Below are positions 41,410 through 50,649 of a stretch of 64,000 nt of DNA, piece after piece. Numbering within the stretch: the stretch's first letter is position 1; the number at the start of each line of letters is the position of its first letter. The notes beneath the pieces were generated by a model. It did no database searches. It saw nothing but the letters and a program-made list of their open reading frames with translations, and had not been told where the DNA came from. The translations under genes and the position numbers were made by a program. Origin of the DNA: Kordiimonas gwangyangensis DSM 19435 = JCM 12864 (GTDB lineage: Bacteria; Pseudomonadota; Alphaproteobacteria; Sphingomonadales; Kordiimonadaceae); NCBI RefSeq assembly GCF_000375545.1, contig NZ_AQXF01000003.1, positions 266,595 to 330,594 on the forward strand, read 5' to 3'.

Positions 41410-42494
41410 GCGCAGAAAAAGCAATCTTTGACGGTGCGGCCACGTTTGAGCCCACACGCCCCGATGTCTATGGCGACGCTTCCCCAAAGGACTTGTTACG
41501 AGCAATCACCGAGGAGCATGAGTTCCTGCAGGCGCTGTCCAATAGCCACATCGCAAGCGCTGCACAATTCGAGCGCCCGCTCCTGTTGCAGCTTTTCCGC
41601 CTTGCCGCAAAGTTTGAAGCAAACCCTGAGCGCTTTTCGGTGCCGATCAAACCGCTCGCGGGCAAACTTCTGATCAGCGCTTTTTATGAGCCCTCCACCC
41701 GCACGCGCCTGTCGTTCGAGAGTGCATGGCACCGCCTGGGTGGCGACATCATGTCGATCACTGACCGCTCCACCACTGGTATCGCAAAGGGGGAGAGCCT
41801 CTCGGATGTGGCGGAGATGTTCAACAACTACGGCGACTGTGTTGTGCTTCGCGACAACAAGGAAGACTCGGTGATGGAAATGATGCGCACGCTTCGCATT
41901 CCTATCATCAATGCCGGTAACGGTACGGACGAGCATCCAACCCAGGCGCTCGCGGACCTTTACACCATCATGAAATGGAAGCCGGGCCTTCTGGCGGAGG
42001 AGCCGACCGAGAAAATCCGCATCGGTATTGTGGGTGTGCCGAAGCGCATGCGTACGGTGCGCAGCTTCCTCACACTGCTGACACGTTTCTCTTCTATCGT
42101 TGAAGAAGTAGTGGTGATCCACGACGGTACCGATGAGGAACTCTACGGCCCCGGCCAACGCGAGGGCCTGATGCGTGAGGGTCTCAATATTCGCGAAAGC
42201 AGCAACCTGAATGAGGAGCTGCCTGAGCTCGATGTGGTTTATATCAACGCCATTGCCTGGGTGGCAGACGGCTTTGAGGTGATGGGCAAAACGCTCAAGC
42301 TCGATGCCAATTCGCCGCTCAAATCATCAGCCATTGTGCTGCATCCGCTCGCACGTGGTGAGGAGCTTTGTAAGTCGCTCGATAACACGCCGCACAATTG
42401 GTACTTCGCGCAGGCCCGCGGCGCGGTCTTCATGCGCATGGCGCTTCTCACCTGCATGGTGCAGCGCACCGAGATGGTGATGGATATCGTCTGA
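41403..42494 (+). CDS. Aspartate/ornithine carbamoyltransferase superfamily, atypical specificity
   Basis: 363 aa from ATG 41403. Carbamoyl-phosphate motifs are intact: YEPSTRTRLSFESAWHRLGG (STRTR at residues 98-102), AKGES (80s-loop Lys) and GTDEHPTQALADLYT (HPTQ 178-181), with GVPKRMRTVRS carrying the Arg equivalent to ATCase Arg167. The second-domain loop that in ATCase reads TRVQKER and binds aspartate is replaced by INAIAWVADGF (281-291), and HPLPR becomes HPLAR (314-318). It therefore looks like a transcarbamylase for an acceptor other than aspartate. It also carries an extra ~40-aa N-terminal segment. AsnB-like gene follows 56 nt later. Direction (synthesis or phosphorolysis) unknown. 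Confidence 0.87.
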   Translation: MVGAEKAIFDGAATFEPTRPDVYGDASPKDLLRAITEEHEFLQALSNSHIASAAQFERPLLLQLFRLAAKFEANPERFSVPIKPLAGKLLISAFYEPSTRTRLSFESAWHRLGGDIMSITDRSTTGIAKGESLSDVAEMFNNYGDCVVLRDNKEDSVMEMMRTLRIPIINAGNGTDEHPTQALADLYTIMKWKPGLLAEEPTEKIRIGIVGVPKRMRTVRSFLTLLTRFSSIVEEVVVIHDGTDEELYGPGQREGLMREGLNIRESSNLNEELPELDVVYINAIAWVADGFEVMGKTLKLDANSPLKSSAIVLHPLARGEELCKSLDNTPHNWYFAQARGAVFMRMALLTCMVQRTEMVMDIV

Positions 42495-42550
42495 CCACCA
42501 GCAGACTTGCGCGACCCATTGGAACAAACAAGAAGAAAGCAGAGAGTAAC

Positions 42551-44587
42551 ATGTGTGGCATAGCCGGAATTTTCTACCGTGAGAAAAATCGCCCCGTAAA
42601 TGCGCAGATTTTGGCCAATATGGCTGCGATCCAGCATCACCGTGGGCCTGATGGTTTTGGTGTCGAGGTCATGGAAGGCAAGGGCGTGGGTTTTGCGCAT
42701 GCTCGCCTCTCGATCATTGACCTCAATGAGAACCGCGCGCGGCAGCCATTCAGGAATGCCGACGACACCCTGATGTTGGCGCACAACGGTGAGTTCTACG
42801 ATTATCAGCGTATCCGCACCGACCTCACCAGTCGCGGCGACCGCTTCGCTACCAAAAGCGATAGCGAGATCATCCTGCATCTGATGCCGCGCTTCGGGCT
42901 GGATGAAACCCTGCGTCGCCTGCGGGGGGAATTTGCCTTCGCGCTTTATGACGCCAAGCAGGACGCGCTCCATCTGGTGCGGGACCGTTTTGGCATCAAG
43001 CCGCTTTATTATCATGCCAGTGATCAGGGCGTGGTGTTTGGTTCCGAGATCAAGGTTGTGATGGCGCACCCCGACGTGCCGCGCCGCTTCAATAATGAAG
43101 GGCTGTTGCACCAGTTGATGCAGGTGATGGTGCCAGGCACCACGGCCTATGAAGGCATCAAGCAGGTGAAGCCTGGTCACATCGTGACCTTCCGCCGCCA
43201 AGGCCTTGGCTACCAGATTGAAGATCGCCCGTACTGGGACTTTGAATTTCCTGATGCCGACTATCACAAGGTCAAGAAGAACGAGGAAGACAGCATCGAG
43301 GCTGTGCGCGACGGGCTGACAGAAGCCGTACGCCTGCGCCTGCAGGCTGACGTGCCGGTTGGCTGTTACCTCTCCGGCGGGGTGGATAGCTGCTCGATCC
43401 TCGGGCTCTCCGCCGCCATGCGCCAAGGCCCAGTGAAGGCTTTCACCATCGGCTTTACTGATAAAGCCTATGACGAAACACCAATCGCACAGGAGATGGC
43501 GGCCGCCACGGGGGCGGACCAGGACATCCTTCGCCTTGATGCCAACCAGCTATATGGTCACTTCGAGAAGACGGTCTGGCACGCAGAGCGCACAATTTAC
43601 AACACGCTCGCTGTTGCCAAATATCTGATGAGCCAACACGTGCGTGACGCTGGCTATAAGGTTGTGGTGACTGGCGAGGGCTCGGACGAGCTGTTCGCCG
43701 GCTACCCGTCCTTCCGGCGTGACCTGTTTCTGCACGGCCTTGAAGATTTGGACGCAAACGAGCGCGCAAGCTGGCAATCCATGCTGGGCGAGAGCAACAA
43801 ACTGTTTACTGGCGCCATGCTGGCGGCAGATGAACATGACGACATGTACCTGACCGACCGTATCGGTTTCACACCTAGCTGCCTGCAGCCATGGCTTAGC
43901 TGTGAGGAGACCGCACGTGGTGTTTTGAATACTGACCGTTCGGCGCTACTCGCGGACTATAAGCCGGGCCTCGCGATTGCCGAGCGGCTGGACCGCACCA
44001 TGCTCGATGGTCGCCATCCGCTCGACCGCGCGCAATATGTGTGGTCGAAAACCATGCTTGAAGGGCAGATCCTCACGTGGGGTGGTGACCGGGTTGATAT
44101 GGCCAATTCGATGGAGGCGCGGCCAGCCTTCCTTGACCACCATCTCGCGGAAACGGCAGTCAAAATTCCGCCGCTTCACCGCATCAAGGACCGCAAGGAA
44201 AAATATGTGCTCAAGGAAGCGATGAAGGGCCTCCTGCCCAAAACGCTGTATGAGCGCGAAAAGTTCGCCTTCATGGCGCCGCCTGCGACGACCAACAAGG
44301 ATAAATGGCAAGCCATGATGGGGCTGGCGGACGAGCACTTGAGCGACAGTGCACTCGACGCCAGTGGCCTGCTGGACAAACAGGGTGTTAAAAACCTGAT
44401 CGAGGAAGCGCAGAGCGATGCTACGTCGCGCGCCCGCAAGGTACAGCTGGACGCGGTGATCAACCACATGCTGGGCGTGCAAATTCTGCACAAGAACCTG
44501 ATCGCGACAGATATACCTGCGCTCGCCGCAAAACGTGCGAAGGAGCTCGGTTGGTCAGCGGAAGCCGGGCAACGCGCAGCAAGCTGA
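42551..44587 (+). CDS. asnB: Asparagine synthase (glutamine-hydrolysing)-like amidotransferase
   Basis: 678 aa. Starts MCGIAGIF with Cys2 as the Ntn glutaminase nucleophile, so no alternative start is possible. Glutaminase motifs: RGPDGFGVE, ARLSIIDL and LAHNGEFYDYQ, with SDSEIILHL. The synthetase half has the PP-loop LSGGVDSCSILGLSAAM and GEGSDELFAGYP. AsnB proper is about 550 aa; the 678-aa size fits longer members that amidate other carboxylates as well as aspartate. Placed after the transcarbamylase, probably same transcript, ending in a strong terminator. Gene symbol denotes family, not proven product. Confidence 0.88.
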   Translation: MCGIAGIFYREKNRPVNAQILANMAAIQHHRGPDGFGVEVMEGKGVGFAHARLSIIDLNENRARQPFRNADDTLMLAHNGEFYDYQRIRTDLTSRGDRFATKSDSEIILHLMPRFGLDETLRRLRGEFAFALYDAKQDALHLVRDRFGIKPLYYHASDQGVVFGSEIKVVMAHPDVPRRFNNEGLLHQLMQVMVPGTTAYEGIKQVKPGHIVTFRRQGLGYQIEDRPYWDFEFPDADYHKVKKNEEDSIEAVRDGLTEAVRLRLQADVPVGCYLSGGVDSCSILGLSAAMRQGPVKAFTIGFTDKAYDETPIAQEMAAATGADQDILRLDANQLYGHFEKTVWHAERTIYNTLAVAKYLMSQHVRDAGYKVVVTGEGSDELFAGYPSFRRDLFLHGLEDLDANERASWQSMLGESNKLFTGAMLAADEHDDMYLTDRIGFTPSCLQPWLSCEETARGVLNTDRSALLADYKPGLAIAERLDRTMLDGRHPLDRAQYVWSKTMLEGQILTWGGDRVDMANSMEARPAFLDHHLAETAVKIPPLHRIKDRKEKYVLKEAMKGLLPKTLYEREKFAFMAPPATTNKDKWQAMMGLADEHLSDSALDASGLLDKQGVKNLIEEAQSDATSRARKVQLDAVINHMLGVQILHKNLIATDIPALAAKRAKELGWSAEAGQRAAS

Positions 44588-44613
44588 TACGCCCGAACCT
44601 TGACAGGAAAAAA

Positions 44614-44639
44614 GCCCATCCGGTCTGGATGGGCTTTTT
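44614..44639. terminator. Bidirectional intrinsic terminator
   Basis: 8-bp stem GCCCATCC / GGATGGGC, loop GGTCT, with TTTTT after it and six A before it. Ends the asnB-like operon and, on the other strand, the leftward dehydrogenase gene. Confidence 0.88.
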
Positions 44640-44641
44640 GT

Positions 44642-46141
44642 TTATTCGGTGTCCTCACGCGTGAGCAAGTAGACCGCTACCGCGCGCCTTTCCTCGTCAG
44701 TGAGGTCCGGCTTGGGCATGGGGCTGGGAGGTGTCGCCAAGAGGGCCATCAGGCTTTCCACGTCATAGCGTGCGCCAAGGTCTTTGAGGACTTTCGCCTG
44801 AGTGCCTTCAGGTGCCATCGCCGGGTCATGGCAGGAAGCACAGCTATGGTCCGCATACAGGATGGCGCCCTGTGCCGCTGCTTCTTCAATCCCTTCGCCT
44901 TCCAGTGACTGGGGCGCAGGTTCTGCTTCGGCTTTGATGGTGTCTGTATCCACAGCAATATCGCCAAAGCCAATGCGGTAAATCACACCTGCATAGTCGT
45001 CAGAGACATAAATTGAGCCGTCCGGGCCTTGAGCCACGTCAACCGGGCGGCCAATCACGTCTTCATCTTTCTCGAACCCGGTGAGGAAATCTTCCTCCTC
45101 AATATCGCCGTCTTCGGAAATATGAAGCGCCACCACCTTGTAGCCGGATAGCGTGCTGCGGTTCCATGAACCATGCAGCGCAACGAGCGCAACATCACCA
45201 TAGCCTTCAGGCGCGAGCTTCGGGTCAAGGAACCTGATGCCAAGGGGTGCCACGTGCGCACCAAAGCCGTGCGCGAGCGGGCGGGAGGCTTTCACCTTGT
45301 CTTCATTGCCTTTGCCGAAGTCAGGGTCGGGGACTTGGTCGTCATAGGCATAGGGCCAGCCGTAATCGGCGCCTTCTTCAATGCGGTTAAGTTCGCAGTG
45401 CGGCGTGTCGTCGCCCAAGAGGTCACGGCCATTATCGGTGCCGTACAGCACCCCGGTGCCCGGTTGCCAGTCGAAACCAACCGTGTTCCTGAGGCCAGTT
45501 GCGAACACCTGCGCGTTCTCGCCGTCCGGGGTCATGCGCAGCATGGTGGCGCGGTACTGTTCGGTCTCAATGCACACGTTGCAACTGGAACCAGTGGTGA
45601 CATAGAGCATGCCGTCAGGCCCGAAGTCGATGGTGCGTGTGCGGTGGTTGCCGCCAGCGGGCAAGCCGCTGAACACCAGCTCTAATGAACCAGCGATCCG
45701 GGTTTCAGGGTTGAAGCGCGCGCGCAGGATGCGGTCCGTCTCCGCCACATAGATGTACCCGTCATGGAGCGCGAGGCCGTGCGGCACGTTAAGCCCGAAG
45801 AACAGCAGGGTGCGGCCATCGGATTTGCCGTCGCCGTCCTCGTCGCGGTGCAATAGGTACACGTTGCCTTCGCGCATGCTGGTGACCAGAATGTCGCCTG
45901 CCTCTGTCACCCGCATCATGCGGGCGTGCGGCACGTCAGCGGCGAAAATGCCAATTTTGAAACCGTCAGGCAGTTTGAAGCGGCTCTCGACGGTTTTTTC
46001 TGCCGGGGTATCAGCTTGCCTTCCGGTGATGAAATCAAGCACTGGGCCGTTGACCACAAGGTTTTTAGGCCACCAGATCCAGATGCCGACCGCCGCCAGA
46101 ATGACAATCGCCAACAAACCGATGAGAATTTTCCGCAACAT
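44642..46141 (-). CDS. Sorbosone/glucose dehydrogenase-like propeller with C-terminal cytochrome c
   Basis: 499 aa from ATG 46141 (GGAGGG upstream). N-terminal anchor LRKILIGLLAIVILAAVGIWIWW, six-blade GDH-like propeller (GFKIGIFAADVPHARMMRVT, GLNVPHGLALHDGYIYVAE, GNHRTRTIDFGPDGMLYVT, GLRNTVGFDWQPGTGVLYG, NRIEEGADYGWPYAYD, GRPVDVAQGPDGSIYVSDD), then a short heme c domain with CASCH near the C-terminus and PMPKPDLTDEE as the likely Met-ligand region. Related to PQQ-type sorbosone dehydrogenase; electrons would pass to its own heme and on to the respiratory chain. PQQ dependence is inferred from family. Confidence 0.87.
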   Translation of the reverse strand: MLRKILIGLLAIVILAAVGIWIWWPKNLVVNGPVLDFITGRQADTPAEKTVESRFKLPDGFKIGIFAADVPHARMMRVTEAGDILVTSMREGNVYLLHRDEDGDGKSDGRTLLFFGLNVPHGLALHDGYIYVAETDRILRARFNPETRIAGSLELVFSGLPAGGNHRTRTIDFGPDGMLYVTTGSSCNVCIETEQYRATMLRMTPDGENAQVFATGLRNTVGFDWQPGTGVLYGTDNGRDLLGDDTPHCELNRIEEGADYGWPYAYDDQVPDPDFGKGNEDKVKASRPLAHGFGAHVAPLGIRFLDPKLAPEGYGDVALVALHGSWNRSTLSGYKVVALHISEDGDIEEEDFLTGFEKDEDVIGRPVDVAQGPDGSIYVSDDYAGVIYRIGFGDIAVDTDTIKAEAEPAPQSLEGEGIEEAAAQGAILYADHSCASCHDPAMAPEGTQAKVLKDLGARYDVESLMALLATPPSPMPKPDLTDEERRAVAVYLLTREDTE

Positions 46142-46291
46142 ACTAGCCCTCCGGATATTTGATCCCATTTCCCCTTATATACCGGGAATATAGTACACAA
46201 ATGAGGCAAAGGCCCGTGCATTGCTGGACAGTGCGCGCGTGAGGCGCTAAGGCCTAGTGAAAATCAGCAACATTCAGCTAACAGGTGTGTG

Positions 46292-46759
46292 ATGGATAAA
46301 CGCGAACAATATGAAACCGTGCTGGCGGAAATTGAAGCCGTGCTGGATGGCGAGCATAACCGCACAGCACAAATGGCGACCATTTCGTGCCTGCTGTCAC
46401 AAGCATTCCCCGACCGCTACTTCTGGACCGGCTTTTATGTCGTGGACCCTGAGAAAGCGAATGAGCTGATCGTCGGCCCCTATCAGGGCACACTTGGCTG
46501 CCTGCGCATCGCGTTCGGCAAGGGTGTTTGCGGCACCGCAGCCGCCACTCGTGAGACGCAGGTGGTGGAAGATGTGCATGCGCTCGCGAACCATATTGCC
46601 TGCGACAGCCGCAGCAATTCCGAGATCGTGGTGCCGGTTTTTGACCGCGCAGGCGAATTGATCGCGGTTTTCGATGTGGATTCGACCCAGTTTTCCGCTT
46701 TTGATGCGACTGACAAAGAGTATCTTGAAGCCTTAATGGCAAAAATTTTCGCGGCTTAG
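46292..46759 (+). CDS. msrC: Free methionine-(R)-sulfoxide reductase (GAF domain)
   Basis: 155 aa single GAF domain that reduces free Met-R-sulfoxide with thioredoxin. Three Cys are at residues 70, 80 and 104 (LGCLRIAFGKGVCGTA and HIACDSRSNSEIVVPV). The 10- and 24-residue spacing is identical to E. coli MsrC Cys84/94/118. ATG 46292 is taken rather than the overlapping GTG 46289. Monocistronic upstream; glyoxalase gene follows at 34 nt. Confidence 0.92.
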   Translation: MDKREQYETVLAEIEAVLDGEHNRTAQMATISCLLSQAFPDRYFWTGFYVVDPEKANELIVGPYQGTLGCLRIAFGKGVCGTAAATRETQVVEDVHALANHIACDSRSNSEIVVPVFDRAGELIAVFDVDSTQFSAFDATDKEYLEALMAKIFAA

Positions 46760-46792
46760 GCCCTGAGACCCACTCATCACGGAGCAAGATAG

Positions 46793-47212
46793 ATGAAATA
46801 TTTGCACACCATGGTCCGTGTGACCGACCTTGACGCATCGCTTGATTTTTACTGTGACAAGCTGGGGCTTCGGGAAGTCGCCCGCAAGGACGTGCCTGCG
46901 GGCCGCTTCACCCTTGTGTTCCTGGCGGCTCCTGGCGACGAGGACGCACAAGTCGAGTTGACCTACAACTGGGACCCGGAAGAATATTCCGGTGGTCGCA
47001 ATTTTGGTCATCTGGCCTATGCTGTAGACGATATTTACGAGGCGTGTCAAAGGCTTATGGACGGCGGCGTGATCATTAACCGACCGCCGCGCGACGGTCG
47101 CATGGCCTTTGTGCGCAGTCCGGATAATATCTCAATTGAGCTGCTGCAACGCGGTGAGGCCTTGCCAGCGAAAGAACCTTGGGCCAGTATGGAAAACACT
47201 GGGGTGTGGTAA
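46793..47212 (+). CDS. gloA: Glyoxalase I / VOC-family lactoylglutathione lyase
   Basis: 139 aa. [26 protein letters not shown] is the classic GloA start with the metal-ligand His5; ELTYNW and [22 protein letters not shown] supply further ligands (Glu, His), and ISIELLQ the last Glu. Converts hemithioacetal of methylglyoxal and glutathione to lactoylglutathione. The extra [14 protein letters not shown] stretch fits the Ni/Co-type bacterial enzyme. Probably co-transcribed with msrC. Confidence 0.88.
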   Translation: MKYLHTMVRVTDLDASLDFYCDKLGLREVARKDVPAGRFTLVFLAAPGDEDAQVELTYNWDPEEYSGGRNFGHLAYAVDDIYEACQRLMDGGVIINRPPRDGRMAFVRSPDNISIELLQRGEALPAKEPWASMENTGVW

Positions 47213-47308
47213 CAGGGGGCCCGGTTACTTTTATGCTTAAAATTAATAAAGTTTTTATCCTTGCCATGCTCAATGGTCGGACGGCTGGGTGACGTGAGGG
47301 GATAATCT

Positions 47309-48880
47309 TTGCAGCTTCATTGGTCTGACAGGATTTCGTTCAAGCTTGCGCGCACCGCGGTGGTGATTGCTTTTGCCGTTGGGCTCGTGCTTTCAGCAGG
47401 GCAGGTCTATCTTGACTACCTCGAAGAGGGCGGCATTCTCGCGCAGAAGGTGAATAAAAGCCTTCAGGTTGCGGAAAAAGCAGCAACCCGCGCGGTGCTC
47501 ATCCTTGATTCAGATCTGGCGCAGGAGGTGGTCTCCGGCCTCATGGAATACGAGTATGTGGCCGAGGCTGCTATTCTCGATGACCATGGCTCGGTCCTCG
47601 CCGGCAACCAGCGTGACACCAGTTCGTTCGGTACAGCCAGCGTGAACTACGCGCGCTATTTCATCAACGATACGGCAACCTATAATTTCCCGCTCGCGCT
47701 TCCTGATACGATGGCGGAACGCCCGGGTAGCTTGCGTGTTGTTATTGACCGCGCCGTTGGCCTGCAGCCCTTTTTCTCGCGCGCGGTGACGACATTCCTG
47801 TCGGGTTTCGTGCGCAATCTTCTACTTGTGATGCTGCTCTATTTCGCCTTCCACCAAGGGCTTACAAAGCCGCTTGCGCAGATTGTGGAGAAGATTTCGA
47901 GCATCAACCCGGAGCATCCGGGCGAGCAGCGTATCAGCGTGCATCGCCGCCACAAGAAAGACGAGCTTGGCCTGCTCGTTGGCCAGATCAACCTCTCGTT
48001 CGACGCTGTTCAGGTTCTCCTTGATAACCTGCGCTCGACGAACAAGGCGCTGTCGTCATCTGAGGAAGCGCTTCGCAAGCGGTCATGGGAACTGGAGCAG
48101 GAAGTCGAGCGTACGAAAAAGACCTCGATGGAGCTTATCGTCACCAAGGAACAAGCGGAGGCGGCCAACCGGGCGAAAAGCGTGTTCCTCGCGAACGTGA
48201 GCCACGAGCTGCGTACGCCGCTTAACGCTATCATCGGGTTTTCGTCCATTATGGCGGATCAGATGTTTGGCCCCATCGGGCACAAGAAATACCGTGAGTA
48301 TCTTCAGGACATTCGCTCCTCGAGCGAGCATCTCTCTGACGTTTTGGGTGAAGTGCTTGACCTCGCGAAAATCGAAGCCGGCCAGTTCAAAATGGAAGAA
48401 GAACATGTGGACATGGTCAAGCTGTTCCATGAGAGCCATGCGCTGATTTCCGGCCAGGCAACTCAGAAGAGCCTGAAAGTCTCGGTCGATGTGCCGGAAG
48501 ACCTGCCGCAGGTGAACGGCGACCGTCTGCGCCTCAAACAGAGCGTGCTCAATCTGCTGTCGAACGCGGTGAAGTTTACGCCTGAAGGCCGCGGCAATGT
48601 GAGCATGAGCGCCATGATGGATGCTGATGGCCAGATGCGCATTCAGGTGTCCGATAACGGCATTGGTATCCCGAAAGAAGAGCAGGAGCTCGTCTTCTCG
48701 CCGTTCATGCGCTCTGCCTCTGCACTGAGCCGCAGCCACGAAGGTACCGGCCTTGGCCTATCGCTTGTGAAGGCGTTCATTGACATGCATGGTGGTGACA
48801 TCCTGCTTGAAAGTGAAGTCGATAAAGGCACCACCTTCACCATTGTGCTACCGGCCGAACGCATCCTCAAAGGAGCTTGA
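47309..48880 (+). CDS. Membrane sensor histidine kinase (orphan)
   Basis: 523 aa from TTG 47309 with GAGGGG 8 nt before. TM1 about residues 13-31 (LARTAVVIAFAVGLVLSAGQV), a periplasmic sensor of about 120 aa, TM2 around 160-180 (FLSGFVRNLLLVMLLYFAF), then HAMP-like linker and coiled coil. HisKA has His299 in FLANVSHELRTPLNAIIGFS, and the ATPase has NGDRLRLKQSVLNLLSNAVK (N box), DNGIGIP (G1) and GTGLGLSLVKAF (G2). Related to the PleC/DivJ-like class of alphaproteobacteria. No response regulator is adjacent, so it is an orphan; the exported NTF2-like gene follows immediately. Confidence 0.92.
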   Translation: MQLHWSDRISFKLARTAVVIAFAVGLVLSAGQVYLDYLEEGGILAQKVNKSLQVAEKAATRAVLILDSDLAQEVVSGLMEYEYVAEAAILDDHGSVLAGNQRDTSSFGTASVNYARYFINDTATYNFPLALPDTMAERPGSLRVVIDRAVGLQPFFSRAVTTFLSGFVRNLLLVMLLYFAFHQGLTKPLAQIVEKISSINPEHPGEQRISVHRRHKKDELGLLVGQINLSFDAVQVLLDNLRSTNKALSSSEEALRKRSWELEQEVERTKKTSMELIVTKEQAEAANRAKSVFLANVSHELRTPLNAIIGFSSIMADQMFGPIGHKKYREYLQDIRSSSEHLSDVLGEVLDLAKIEAGQFKMEEEHVDMVKLFHESHALISGQATQKSLKVSVDVPEDLPQVNGDRLRLKQSVLNLLSNAVKFTPEGRGNVSMSAMMDADGQMRIQVSDNGIGIPKEEQELVFSPFMRSASALSRSHEGTGLGLSLVKAFIDMHGGDILLESEVDKGTTFTIVLPAERILKGA

Positions 48881-48882
48881 AT

Positions 48883-49356
48883 ATGCGCGCAGTGTTCGCG
48901 TTACTTGCAGGCATGATCATGTCAGCGCCCACTCTTGCCGAAACAACACCTGAAGATGTGGTCAACGAGCTGTTTGATGCCATGCGCGCGGGCGATGGTG
49001 CGGCTATCCGCGCACTTGTGAATGAAGGTGCGCCACTTCAACGCCTCGCAGCAGACGGTACGCTCAGGGAAGACAGTTTCGAGAAGTGGTCAGCTTGGGT
49101 GGATACGCTGGATGCGGGTGATGTCGATGAGCTCGTTTTTGGCGTTGAGACTTTTTATGGCGGTCCCGGCTTTGCCACTGTATCGGCGCCGTTTGTGATC
49201 TACATGAAAGATGAGCTTGTGGGCTGCGGCGTCAACCAGTTCACCATGGTAAAGATCACCGACGGCTGGCGTATCGTTCACGGCATTGACGTGCAGCATG
49301 AAGGTGATTGCAGAACTTACCGTGCAAGTGTCATGGCCCGGTATGCCCAGCCCTAA
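48883..49356 (+). CDS. Exported NTF2/SnoaL-like protein
   Basis: 157 aa from ATG 48883, AGGAG 7 nt upstream, starting 3 nt after the kinase stop. Signal peptide MRAVFALLAGMIMSAPTLA, then an NTF2-like cone: TPEDVVNELFDAMRAGDGAA, a central LVFGVETFYGGPGFATV and the closing strand DGWRIVHGID. Two Cys (GCGVNQ, GDCRTY) may form a disulfide. Possibly a ligand-binding partner of the histidine kinase; inferred from coupling only. Confidence 0.8.
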   Translation: MRAVFALLAGMIMSAPTLAETTPEDVVNELFDAMRAGDGAAIRALVNEGAPLQRLAADGTLREDSFEKWSAWVDTLDAGDVDELVFGVETFYGGPGFATVSAPFVIYMKDELVGCGVNQFTMVKITDGWRIVHGIDVQHEGDCRTYRASVMARYAQP

Positions 49357-50567
49357 AGCGGTGTATCCTTGAGGTAGGGGTTTGGTCGCTGCTGCAAAGC
49401 CTGCCGGAATGCTTTCAGGTTTGCTTCCATCATGCCGTTCGCGAACGTGTGGTTCAGCCTAATCGTCAGCAAATAGCGCGCAACATCCGCCGCTTCCATT
49501 TGCCAGAAGGCACGCTCATCAAAATTATTATTGCGGGTAAAGCCTTTCGCCTGCAAGAACTTGGCAAGCGAGCCAGGCTCAATAACCGTAAGAGACAGGC
49601 TGCCGGCAGGCGCGCCGTCTCTCTTGACGGCAAGATGGGGCAAGGTTGCGGCATCCTTGAACACTGCCAGACGGTCACAGCGCTTGTGCAGGAGCGGGAC
49701 CCACTGCCGGTAGGTGTTTCGCCTGCGCAGAATCACCACCACCTCGGCATCAAATGTGCCCAATAGTTCCGTGGTATGGATTGCGCTGCCCTCAGCAAAG
49801 ACAATCTGTTTTGCATGGCGGTAGTAGTGAAGCTGTTCGGCAAGCGGCATGGTCTCTGGCCGTAGGATATAATAGCCGTCTTCCGCCAACATCTGTTCGA
49901 CATAACGTTCGCCCGCATAACTGCCGCGCGAAAGATAGGGCGAGCGGCTGACATATATGCGTTCTGGCGGTGTAATGGTTGCCGGCTGATAGCGTGCAAA
50001 AAACTGCGCTTCGCGTTCCGCCATGAAAGCGGTGTAGCCTTTGGCACGCGCGCGGCGCTGGCCAAAGATGCTGGCTTGTGCTGGTACTGTCAGGTGTTCC
50101 GCGACCACCGGTGACTTGATCAAACGCAGTTTGTCGAGCGGTATGGCCAGATATTCAAGCGCCTGCCTCTGGAAGCCGAGAAGACCATCAGTTGACGTTT
50201 TGACGTGCGGTTTATCTACATGAGGTACGATGGCGATATAGTCGTAACGCCCGGCGCCCTCATGCCAAGCCCACAGGCGATGCAGGCTTTCGGCCATGAA
50301 GTGCCCGTAGTGATTGAAAAAGGTGCCACCAAAAAGGCCATGCCCTTCCAGTCTTGTCGTTGGCATGGGCTGGCTATTAAGCCAGTCGTGGTCCGTACCA
50401 AGTGCTTGCCGGTTCAGTTGGCTAACATGGTGGAAAGCGCGGGGCAGGTCTTTGTGGCGCACACCACCCCGCACCCTTGGGGGGCGGCTGTCGTCAGTTT
50501 GCGGGTATATGCAGGCGTCTTCAAGCTCTAAGGTTTGTCGCCAGTCGCGTCGAAGAAAGTCAAACAT
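49353..50567 (-). CDS. Glycosyltransferase family 61 (DUF563) protein
   Basis: 404 aa from ATG 50567 (MFDFLRRDW; AGGG upstream). DUF563 features: GTFFNHYGHFMAESLHRLWAW, RIYVSRSPYLSRGS, VEQMLAEDGYYILRPETMPL, and IVFAEGSAIHTTELLG with the conserved Glu-Gly-Ser/His region. Such GT61 enzymes add sugars to surface polysaccharide or O-antigen. No polysaccharide operon is nearby, so it acts as an isolated gene. Overlaps the NTF2-like gene by 4 nt tail to tail. Confidence 0.8.
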   Translation of the reverse strand: MFDFLRRDWRQTLELEDACIYPQTDDSRPPRVRGGVRHKDLPRAFHHVSQLNRQALGTDHDWLNSQPMPTTRLEGHGLFGGTFFNHYGHFMAESLHRLWAWHEGAGRYDYIAIVPHVDKPHVKTSTDGLLGFQRQALEYLAIPLDKLRLIKSPVVAEHLTVPAQASIFGQRRARAKGYTAFMAEREAQFFARYQPATITPPERIYVSRSPYLSRGSYAGERYVEQMLAEDGYYILRPETMPLAEQLHYYRHAKQIVFAEGSAIHTTELLGTFDAEVVVILRRRNTYRQWVPLLHKRCDRLAVFKDAATLPHLAVKRDGAPAGSLSLTVIEPGSLAKFLQAKGFTRNNNFDERAFWQMEAADVARYLLTIRLNHTFANGMMEANLKAFRQALQQRPNPYLKDTPL

Positions 50568-50649
50568 AAGCTGCCCTGCAAATTGGATTTGCATCAGTCT
50601 TAGCCAATGCGGACGAGCCGTACAATCTTACTTGTTGGACCAAAATGCA

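Noticed and set aside
42239-43426. 395-codon antisense frame spanning the transcarbamylase and asnB-like genes
   Set aside because: Spans two well-supported sense genes and their junction; low-complexity His/Gln-rich product without family features.
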